Shown piece by piece: positions 41,701 to 53,700 of a DNA stretch of 64,000 bases. The stretch is taken from positions 18,564,085-18,628,084 of the forward strand of contig OY727103.1 of the NCBI GenBank assembly GCA_963402885.1, in the 5' to 3' direction. The number at the start of each line of letters is the position of its first letter. Within the stretch, counting starts at the first letter, position 1. The notes below the pieces were generated by a model. It was not told the origin of the DNA, did no database searches, and saw only the letters and a program-made list of their open reading frames with translations. The stretch comes from Antedon bifida. Taxonomy: Eukaryota > Echinodermata > Crinoidea > Comatulida > Antedonidae. Both the position numbers and the translations under genes were made by a program.

Positions 41701-44700
41701 GTAAGCAGAATTTACCTCTTGACTATCAAATACTTCAGACCAATTTACATTCATAAGATCATGTTGGAAGTGTTGGATATTAAACTTGGAAAATTTTCTA
41801 AATTTGATTTGATCAGTCTGTTGGAAGTAGTCATTAAAGTTTTCTAACATACAAAAAGTAGCCAAATGGTCTGATATATCTAATTCTATGGTTCCTGAAG
41901 TTAAAAATCTAGAATGGATATTTGTATATACATGATCAATTGTTGTTCTTGAACTACTGGTTATTCGTGTATATACATTAATAAGTTGTATAAAGTTTAA
42001 GCAAGACAAGCTATTTTTTAGACTTAAAGCATAAATTACGTCAGAGTAGGGCAAAACATCTAATTACTCAACTCCCTGACGCAAAACTACAATTACAATC
42101 CTATTTAAATGTCAATGAACAGTATTATTCTATATTGATTTGAATAATACTGTCCTCCTAGTGTCCATTAATTAGGCATAGTGAAACAATTTTTTAATGT
42201 CATTTAATTCCTACTTTAGATCTGATAGACCTAAAGAACTAATGAAGCAAGACTTTCCGCAATTGTGCTTTCACAATCCTTATCGTAAAAACCAATGTGA
42301 GATGGTATTTACAGAGGAACTTTCAACTAGAAGTGTGTTAGATCGTATCAAGTCATCTGAAGAGGAGTCTTCAACAACTGGTGAATCTAGCTCTGAAATA
42401 GAAATTAAAAACACCATTCCAGCAATACATCATGACATAAAGTCTAGAAAAGGTTAGAACTGTTTTTAATGCAGGTACAATTGTACACAACGAAATAAAA
42501 GATTCACCTGCTATGAGTTGTAATTGGCCTCCAACATCAGACGATATAAATTTGAAGGAAGCAATAAAGATGATTCCATTTCACCTTTACAACTTAATTG
42601 CATGGTGCCACATTTGAACCAAACATGGCAACTTATGCTGATGTATCTCCTGAGACCCATGTTAAAATTTTATCCATTTGCCAGGACATTGTTTATTTGA
42701 CATCAAAAGGTAAAAAGCAAACTCCGAAGTGTCTTGGACTTGGATTGACAATCGACATTTGACTGGTTCATCCCAAGTGTTGAGTCTGTTGAATAAATAT
42801 GGACACTGTGCTTCATGGGACACCATTATCGACATGGAAATAAGTATAGCAAAACTTCAGCTATTAACTGTAAATGAAATTCCAAGTGGGTTTGCTAAGC
42901 ATGCACCAACAACTCTTGTTTGGGACAATATTGATTGACAAGTGCCTTTTATGGCAAAGGAAAAAAAAGCACTGGCACTTGCTTTAGAAAGTTGTGGAGT
43001 TGTGGCTTGGTGGTTATGATGCTTGGCTACCACTCCAAGGGTCCTGGGTTCAAGTCCGGTCACATGTCAGGATTTTTTCTGAGGACAAAATTACAACTCC
43101 ACTCCCAAAGACTTGTAATAAGACTTTGTTTATGTAGAGCATCTTGTGTATATGTTTGTCTTGTGAACCTCTGAGGGTCCCTAATGATCAGCAATTGCTG
43201 GATGGATCACCCTCATTAAATATGGTTTAAAAAAAAAAAAAAAAATGAAGAATATATAGAAGCCTTTAGAGACATTGGCAGAGAATTTACTCTCAAGCAG
43301 GAGACTATCAACACACTTGAGTCGTTTGTGTGTATGCTCTATGGACAAGCTTCTACGAGTATTAATGACACAAGATACAAAGTTTTCTGTCTGTCATCCT
43401 CAGCTACAGAACAAAGTCTACCACCAACAAGGGACGCTCTCATCCAGCATTGTAAACGCTGTAATTATCAGGCTGCAATCCATAGGCGATCATTCCAACA
43501 ATGTATCCATGCCCCGTCTCCAGTTGGACATGGATGGCAAATGAAGGACAAACAGCTTGCAATCACATGGATAACAAATCCACCAGCTCCTCAGGTCCTA
43601 TTACAGTCAATTCACTGTAGCTGTAAAGTGGGAAATTGTGAAAAAGGATGATGTTCCTGTTTGAAATCTGGACTACCATGTACAGACTTATGTAAATGTA
43701 AAAACTGCCAAAACATAAAAACACCCCCTACCGATTCAATGAATGATAATGAAGATTATAATATTAGTGACGACGAGTCGGATGATGATCTAGAATATTA
43801 TGATCTATGAAGAAAAACAGTTACATTATAAATATTATAAGTATGGGTATATATATATATACATATATATAAAAAAAAGTTTTACATCCGGGTATGAAGC
43901 GTCTCAGATACACACAGAGCCAAGATATAAGGAGCTTGGACTTGCACAGTGTATGGACTCTAACCTTACGGTTTTCATTAAATAGATCATTCCATGCTAT
44001 CCATTCTAAATATCTTATTTTTCAAACTCTTGCATTCTTCTTACACATCTCATTCATTTTTGTCTTGGTGAAAAGGGAGGATATTTTATATTCCTCCACT
44101 GAGTTTATAGCCTCTCTACCCGAACATGAACACAAAAAACGAGCTTTATAGAATAATGACAACTGTCAAAAGTACGTTTTTAATCAACTTTTATCGTCTT
44201 TATATTGCCATTTTGTTACTTACTTTATATATTTAAATTACTTTTTTAAAATGTAAAACAACGAATGCAAATATGGTTTTAATGATTTTCAAAATCAATC
44301 ATTTTATGTATATATAGCAAATGTTTTTATTACAACTACTTCAACGTCTGTTACTGTATAACATTACTGTATAATGAGAACTTAAAAGTTTTGTAGGAAA
44401 ATGTCAATAGAGGGCATCATCAAATGTATGGAAGGCCACTGCAACCGACCAAAAAAAAATCACAATTTTCTTTGTTTCTTATTATTTTTCATTTTTTAAA
44501 ACCAAACCAACTGTTTATATTTAGTACATAACAATATGTTTATTATGTATATACAATTAACCGATTCGTTCGTTTTTTATATTGCTGTATTCTAGTAATA
44601 AGCCAACGGCGGCAGCACCGTATCATACAATTTGCCTCGCGACGCCATTTACTCGTTGTAAACATTCACGGCAGAAGGTCTAACAACTCGCACTTTTTCA

Positions 44701-47700
44701 GTTACTGTTATTTTAAGGATTTTTACATTTGAAATTAAAAATTTTGGATTTGTGATACAAACTGTGTTTGGAATACGTGTTAAAAATTTCAAATGCTTAA
44801 GGTATTTATAAATAAAGTTACAGCTACCCAAACATGGGCTCAGACCTCAAAATAGGCCTTTTTTATGGTACCATCACGAGTTTAAATCACTCCTGACAAA
44901 AAACAGCAGCATATTTTTTAAAGAAACTTTAACATAACATGTATAAAGGGTTAAATTATCAGTATATGCTTTCAAAAAGTAGTGCCGTCAAGTCATTTTC
45001 TAGCCACTTTTTGAGTTACAGCTGATGGCCTATATCTCTACCAAGCTACCTTCTTTGCTTTCTACTCTTATTCAGTCTCCACCCAGCATTCACCACCCTT
45101 TCTCCTTTTGTTGTATTTCTTTTATTCCTGCCCACCCAGGCAGCACTTGCCAGTTCTTATTCTATGACGTTATCCAAATTCCTTCACTTGCACTGATGAA
45201 AGGCTAGTGTTGCCCGAAAGCTCTGCTAACTTTTCTGGCTGTTTTACTTTATCGTTTTGATTTAGCTTTTCGCTTTTTTTGTATCTCCATTGAGATCCAG
45301 CCACTGATACCAACAGCATTATCATTTTTTTAGCAGAGCTTTTGGGCAACACTAACCCTTCATCAGTGCAAGTGAAAGTACTTGGACAAAGTAGATAGTT
45401 AAATAAGACAAACGCTGCACGAGTAGATAGGAATAAAAGAAATAAGAAAGGAGGCATAGGCTGGTGAATAGAGGGTGGAGAGGGTAAGAGTAGAAACAAA
45501 GAAGATAGCTTGGTAGATATAAACAATTTTGGAATGGAACTAAAAAAACAAATCAAATGGTGGTTAATATTGAGGTAACACATGATTTAGCGAATTTTGC
45601 CCTTACATAAATTTATATTTAGATCCTCTTGATCATATAATTACCAATTCAAAAGAAAAAATATTACAATATGGTACTTTAGATGTTGGTCTAAGTGATC
45701 ACTTGATCACATATTGTACCCGTAAAATATGGAGATGTCAAATTAACAAACATAATACAATACATATTCGCAGCATGAGACATTACAATAAGGAGTCTTT
45801 GCTTAACAAACTTGCTAATGTTAAGTAAATGAGGCTTGGTTTAGGTTTAAAACTGTATTTTTAGGTGTCATTGACGAAATAGCTCCTGTGAAAGAATTTA
45901 GAATTAAATGTAGAACTGAACCTTGGATGAATGATAATATCCTTCTGGATATTCGTCAAGGCGATGATAGCCTTAATATAAGGTTGTGTTCAACTTCACG
46001 ATGACCAATGTTTGATGAGTTTTAAGTCAGCCTAATTCAGAGAAATTACTCTTTTTTTGGTGAGAATGTTTAAAAAAAATCGACGTCAGCCTAGCTAGCT
46101 ACAGTAGGCCTAGGTCCACCTCTGTCATAATGTTAAATTATACACTGGGACTTTGCCCGGGGATATGCTTGCATGCGAAGGTGATCGTAAAGTCGGGGGT
46201 GGGATTATACCCGAGGTGGGATTATACCCGAGGAACTACGGTAAATGTATTATTTGTAATGTCCGTAATTTATGTTATCACTTTGTATGTATTTTTTATG
46301 ATGATTTTCCAAATAAATTCAAATCAAATCAAATCATCCAAAATATAGTAAATTTAAGTTTTCACAAAACTAAAATTATACGATTTCTTTATGATATATC
46401 AAACACATGCTAAATTAATGTACAGTATGTAATGTAATCATGGTATTTTTTATTCATTCATTTAGTTTGAAAGACTTAATTACATCAAATACATACCTAA
46501 CGAGAAAGGCACTCTTGGAGTGCATACCTGCGCCTCCTGTAAAATGAGTGAATTTTTGGGCTTATTTACCTCCGCCAAGGAGGTATATGTAATCGATCGT
46601 GATTGTCTGTTTGTTTGTTTGCAGGATTACTTAAAAAGTAATTACATGAACTTTACCAAAATGAAAATACAGATAGATATGTGGTCAAGGACCACTCCAT
46701 TAAAGTTTGGAGGCAATCCGGACCACGGTCCCAATTCTGGACTACTTTTTAGTATAATTTTCTAAAAGATTATTATTATCTTTTTAAAAGATAGGACAGA
46801 ATTTTCAAAAGCCGGCGAGCAGTCTTAAAGTAACAAGTACACTGAAATTGCATTTTCTCGAGAACTACATGTCCAAAAAAACTTCATTTTTGTACAAGAG
46901 GCAAGAGTTATAATTTGTGATTTGTAATTTTAAAACATAATTTGATTTAATTTACAGGCTTTTTAATACGAGTAGTTTTAAAAAAACATATTTAGTTTGT
47001 TTTTGGCGTTGCTGTTCTATTGTTAGTCAACTGATACTATTGTTAGTTGAAAGGCTGGTTACATAACCATTACACCAAATTCGCATACACATGCTTGTAG
47101 TGAAATTAGCCTAAATCACACACAGTAAGACACACAAATATATATATATCCTCAACTGACCTAGCACTACTATACTAGATATTTGCAACAAATCTCCTCT
47201 GCTAAATCTGAAAATAAACACACTGTTGGAGTCTTTATGGATCTATCGAAAGTCTTTGACACTATTATTCATATCATTTCAAAATATAAACTTGAAAATT
47301 ATTGCATCAGAGGACTCCCTCTTCTATTATTATCAAATTATCTTTACGATACAGTGAATTAAAACAGTTTACATATAATATATAATATATTGCAAATCTC
47401 CGGGGACCACAAGGATCTACTTTCGGTCCTCTACTTTTCCTTACCTATGTATATGATATCCCAAAATCTTCTGAGTTATTAAATTATATATTATTTTCCT
47501 GATGTAAATGTAAATGGGGGAATCTGTGACTTGCAGCCTACTGGGCTGAATTGCGCACAGGTGTGGACGACACATACCACAACTTTCTACTCCCCTAAGG
47601 GTCCCTTCTTGTGGAGTGCTGCCACCAAACGGCACTCGTTTGTCTGTTCAGATGATACCATAAATATATTAATACACTTTCCGAAACACTTAATAGGGAA

Positions 47701-50700
47701 TTTTTGTATGTCTCATATTGGTTCAAAGCTAATAAACCATTGTTGAATATTGATAAAACTAATTTGTTATATTACATAGCCTATTTAAATATGTGAACGT
47801 GATTGTTTGAAACTGCATCACATGACTACTGCTGCGAGGATCGTAAAGCGTAATTATCGTGTCCATGTCATTAAACATATAAAATCCAGTAAACTCTTGA
47901 GTACGATGATATTGACTGTGTAATTTTCATGTGGCAACAATCGCATTTGGCGATAAATAAACAAAAGTCATCTGAGACTTGAACTTCACCAGACAACGTT
48001 TTACATGCTGCGCCATGCAACTTGCTTGAAGAAAATAATCAACTAAACTATTCAAACCATGCATACATAGCGCCCTCATTTGTTATTAGCCCTCTCTAGA
48101 CGCGATGAAACTAGAAACTCGAAATAAACTATATAAAAAATACATCAAATTACCTAATATAACTAATAAAACCAATTATTTTACATATCGAAACAACCTC
48201 ACTAGATTGATCAAAGTATTTTGCAAACAACATTTTGCAAACAAATTTAACAATTATAACAGTAATATAAAAAAAACTTGGCAAACAATAAATAAACAAA
48301 AAAAACCTAGTTTCTTCTTACATAATAAAACTAAATTTACTGATCCTCTAGTCATTGCATCCAAATTTATGATTTTGTGAATATCTCTTGAATATTAATG
48401 AGCTTCCCTAAGCTACTGAAAAACAGACTTTCCATGAATTTACCCTAAAATGTATATGAAATTTAATTTCTTTAATTTCTCGTTATTACTTCTTCATTCT
48501 GACATGTCTATGTTGTTATAATATTTGTTATTTAATAAATAAACGATATTTAAAAGCAATTTTAAACCCAGAATCCCTCTTTAAAGCTCTCTGAGCTTAT
48601 TTGAGTTTCTCCAGATACAAGGCATTTACTATTAATTTGATTCATATTTTGTTAACATATTTTGAATTTTGCTTTGTGTAAATGAATGAATGAATGGTAC
48701 GCACAGAGCGCTGAACATCCAGTGATTCGGCTCCTCGAAGAAGACGAATTATCTGAATTAAAAAATTGAAATTGGAAAATGTAACCCTCATGGAAATCAA
48801 AACTGAGAGCAACAAAATGTATTACTAACCATAGAATTTAAAAAGGTTGGTACAGTACAGTAGTTCGGTTCTGCTGCTTGGAGAATTTTGTTCATGTACT
48901 TTGTTTTGGTGATTTCTACATAATCATTGTTGTATCTATTTATATACCATTGTATGTTAAACTTCAATTTGAATCAGTATAATTGTTATTGGCTGATTCT
49001 GCTGCTTAAATTACTTTACCTGCACAAATAACACTAGCATCCTCAGAATGTCCACAATAGTGCGTCCCAATTCCATTTTGAAGACAGCTTGTGATAGAGG
49101 TTTCATTTCCTAAACACTGAACATTATCTAGCATAATCACACCGGTCCCTTGGCCAAAATGAGCTTGTCCTAGTGCTTGAAGTGCTTGGCCTAGTCCTAA
49201 TTGTCGACATACAACTTGGGCGTCATTTATGTCCCAGCCATCATCACATATTGTACCCCATTCTGTGCCATTGTATACTTCAACTCGTCCCTTGATGCTA
49301 TTGCCACCATCCACAAGTCTAATTTCTATTTTATAAGTAAAATTGAAAAAATCACAGAAAATGCAAATAAGTAGATGTTCATGCAAATTGTGTATATAAT
49401 CAAAATCAGCGAAGAAATTGGTTTTGTCTTTGTTACTTCTTTAAAATTGCACTTAATGAACATCCTTTTAATGATGGTTTTATTGACCTTAGATGCCTCC
49501 CTGATAAAGGTTTTATAATTGGTAATTTAAACATTCAATGTTTACATAACAAAATTGATCATTTAAGAGATTTTTTAAACACAAACAAATTTGACATCCT
49601 ATGTATCACTGAATCATGGATAACTAACAATATAGATAATTCTGAAATAACGATAAATGATTATGAAATATGTAGAGTTGATAGAAATAATGGGAAATCT
49701 TTATGCTATGTCAAATGTCGTATTGTATACAAAGAGGTAAATACTGTTAGATGTGATGATATTGAGGCTCTAATGGGTTGAAGTTAATCCACCCTGTACA
49801 AAAACTATGCTAGTTGGAACTGTATATAGGCCACCCAATGCAAATGCAGACTATTTATCTAAACTTGATTCTATGTTCCAGCAATTTACCACACTATATG
49901 AGGATGTTGTAATTTTAGGGGACTTAAATTTTTTAAATTAATAAACAAACTAACCTAAGAATTTGGCAAAACAAAGTAGCTATTATCAAATTATAAATGA
50001 TATTACAATGATAACTGAAATTACAATATACTTAATAATGTATCTGTTACAAATCAAAATATTTCCTCTGCTGGAGTTCATAGTCTTAGTGACCATTCAT
50101 TAATTTATTTAATTCGTAAAAATAAAAAAAATTAAGACCACTCCTAAAATGATAAAATCACAAGCTTATTAAAACTTGCAAATGCCTTTATTAATGATAT
50201 TAAATCTGCCAATTGAGATCAAATAAGTGTTTCTGATGTTGACACTGTATGGTCAGTTTGGAAATGTTTATTCGAGAATATCTGTAATACCCATGTATCC
50301 CTTAAAACAAAGAGAGTCAAAGGCTCTCTTCCTGAATGGATCAGAGTGATTACATAAGACCAACAAAAGATCGAGATTATCAATATAACAAAGCCCACAA
50401 GACTAATAGTGTCCAGGATTGGAAACAAGCAAAATCGCTGAGAAATAAAGTTAACAATTTAAATAAATAGTTAAAAAGAAAATACTGCACAAAATCATAA
50501 GGGAAAATGTTAAGAAACCCAAGAAGCTTTGGAGTACAATTCATAAACTAATTCCAAAGAATGTAGTAAATGTTGTAGACTAGTCCAGATAGTCATATTT
50601 CCACTCTAATAAGATGCTGTAGGCATTTCGTGTTAAAAGCGAATAAACATGTGTTTTAGGGTAATTTTGGGGTGCTGAATTCAAATTTGCTGTTTACCCA

Positions 50701-53700
50701 GCTCAATTTTTAGATCTTCACCCTTAAAATGTGAAAAACAAAATGGCCGCCATTTCAGACTTATAACTTGACTTCTAAGTGACGTAGCAAGTTAAAAATG
50801 GTGTCTATACCTATGTTTGTGATAGTGAAGATTCCAACTATATTGTTATTAAAGTTGCAAATATTCTTTTTCAGCCGCCATGTTGAAATCCAAGATGGCC
50901 ACCATTTTAAACGTATTTTGGCTTATAACTTGACTTTTAATTAACATAGCAAGTTAAAAATATATATACCTATGTTTGTGATACTGAGGATTCCAAATAT
51001 ATTGTTATTAAAGTTGTAAATATTCTCCGAGATTCAAACCCGGAACCTTCTGCTTGATATGCAGGTGCGAGGCATAGTTTACAATTTCAAAAAGGTGCGA
51101 GGCATATCTTAACGTGCTATTATGCTACATTATAGGCCTAATAATGAATTATTTATATTTTTAAAATAGGCCTAGCGTATCGAAATAGATTCGTGTATAC
51201 ACTCATTATGTTATGTTGTTTATTTTTATGTAACGATTGTTTTTTTCATTCAAGTCATATCCTGTATAAAGGCTGGTATAAGTTGACTACAATGTTCAAA
51301 TTGTTTGTTCATAATGATAATGAAAGAGTTGGTCAAGAAGACTTCACAGAATTAATTCGATACAACAACAACGTATTTATATCAAAACATTTCTCGGAAT
51401 AGAAATAGATTGTAAAATTGGTAAAAAAACAAACATGTTAAATGTATACAAACAACAATTGACAAAGACATCAGTATAATATATAAATTGAGAAAACTGC
51501 TAAAAAGTAGTGTATAATTTATTTTTTTTATGCATTGATATTACCATATATTAATGATTGTTGTGAAATTTGGGGTAACACTTTTACAAAAAAAAGGTAC
51601 TGTAATTTATAAAATTATCAATAGTGTAAGATGATAGCATTAGCCATAGTAGTAAATGATACTGGATACCAGAGGAAGTAGAGGTTTCGCTTTCAGGTTT
51701 TTTCATCTACAGTATTATATATAATAAAGAAATGATAAAATGATGCCTCGCATTTTTTGCCTCGCACTGTTAATACCCATTCGATTGTATAGTCTCTCAG
51801 CATGGTATGGCTGAATTTATGTACATAGCTGTGCCTACTGTATACTGGTTACTATATCTAGATATTAATGCTACTAAATTTGTCGCATAATTTTACGTAT
51901 CTCCTCCGAAACCGCTGAATGGTACGTGCTCACATTTGGCACACTAATGTTTCTTGATGGGCCGCACACGATAGGCTATATCACTTTCATGAATTTTAAG
52001 GATAAACACTAAAAAGTGCAAAAAATAATAGTAAATGGATGTCTCAGCGGCCATGTTTCACAAATTGTTACGTCACGTATCAACTACGCAATCTCCTCTG
52101 TGTGTACCGCCATGGTTGGATCTACAAATACCATGCCGGCGAGCTCAAGTGAGTAAAACTCATTTTGGGCATATCCTAGGCCTGTTGTGCATGTAGTTCT
52201 TTGTGCCCTGGGGACCTGTGAACACCTGCACATAGCCGGCCTAGCCCATTAAACAATTATTACGCAATAAACATTGTTTCAAATTCTTCATGTGATAAAG
52301 ATATAGCTAATAAATTAAATTAACCCTTTTTTTCAATTTAAATAAACATTATTTCTTTCATTTTCAAATTAAAATTAATACATTATAAATTCTGAGATTT
52401 TCTTTTTGAGAATCATAATAAATCATAATGTATAAAAAGGTGATTAAATTATATAAAAAATGAAAGAGGCAAAAAAAAACCCAAGAAGTATGAATCAATT
52501 GAAAAAAAATAAAATATAATTGAAAACTTGTATATTGGGAAGCCATGTAAGAATATATATAAATCCAAAGGCAAAATTCTGAAAAAAATGACAATGCTGT
52601 GGGTATAAGTGGCTGGATTTCAATACTAGCCTTCATCAGTGCAAGTAAAGGTACGTGGACAAAGATAGATATATAAATATAAACATAAAAACACAACAAA
52701 CAAATAAATAAATAAATAAATTTACCCCTATAAACCCCAAACATCACAGACACACACGCATACACACCAACAGGACAGAAAGCAATTTCATAAAGTTGGT
52801 AAAGTATTAGAAAATAGAGAAAACAATTAGTTATAATTTGAAATAAAATGTTCTTTAAGTTTGAAAGAGAACATTTTGCTAGAGGATGCTGATGAAATTT
52901 CATTAATTTCATTGAATAGTTTGGTCCCACTATAGCGAATATCATGTTTCATTTTAGTAAGTTTGGTTCAGCAAGATGAAGGTCGCGTAATGCTCTAATG
53001 TTATACGAATGAATTTCATAGTTAAAAAATTACAAGAACAATTTGAGAGCAGTTTGAATGAATATTTGCATAGATGAAAATACATTGTTGGAGTTGATTG
53101 ATATTGTGCACAGTTTAAGGTTAGGAAAAAGGATATTAGAATTAGTCCAGTCATTTTAGCCCAAAATTTAGGCAAACTTGAATCAAATTACAACAGAATT
53201 TTTTTCAACGCAATGCATTTCTTTGAGGTCCCCAGAACACCATACTAAAAGTCCCAAAATATCCGAATGGGGAAAAGACGTGTAATTTGCATAAATCCAA
53301 AATGGCCGTCAAAATTCAATATTTTGACATATTTTGACTTGTAGACGACCTATTTGAATGTTTTAAAGTTGCAGAGTAGGGCATTGGCTCATAGGTTTCA
53401 TTTTAAAAAGGGTACAATGATTTAGGACTGGTTAATTTGCATATTTTTAAATAGCTGCCAAATTCGTAACATAAATCCTATTATCTGCTGGTTTTATGAA
53501 TATATAGACTAAATTTGTTGATACCATAGATCTTTTTTCTGACTTCTTGGTAGGTGGTATAAGCATGTTTAGGATGTTATTGAATGTGTTGAAAAGAATT
53601 AGATGCAAACTTAATGATGTCAGACAAACAATGACATCGAAGACGGCTATTCTTTGGTTCCAGTACATGGACATGGTGAGCATTCTCCAACGTTTTATCA

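Larger units (their letters stand above)
45020..45540. mobile_element. Inverted pair of Penelope-type terminal repeats
   Basis: 45020-45265 (plus) and 45320-45535 (minus) are inverted copies of one sequence: shared words include taccaagctacctt, cacttgcactgatgaa and the gctctgctaac end. A shortened minus copy lies at 52555-52670 and a truncated one at 34195-34277. Each full copy holds a hammerhead-like core. Confidence 0.75.

Noticed and set aside
44649-44831. 60-codon minus-strand frame, considered as an exon
   Set aside because: No domain and no fitting splice sites of phase 1.
52364-52945. 193-codon hydrophobic minus-strand frame
   Set aside because: Wrong-frame reading of the LINE C-terminus and a Penelope terminal repeat; hydrophobicity comes from A-rich plus-strand sequence.
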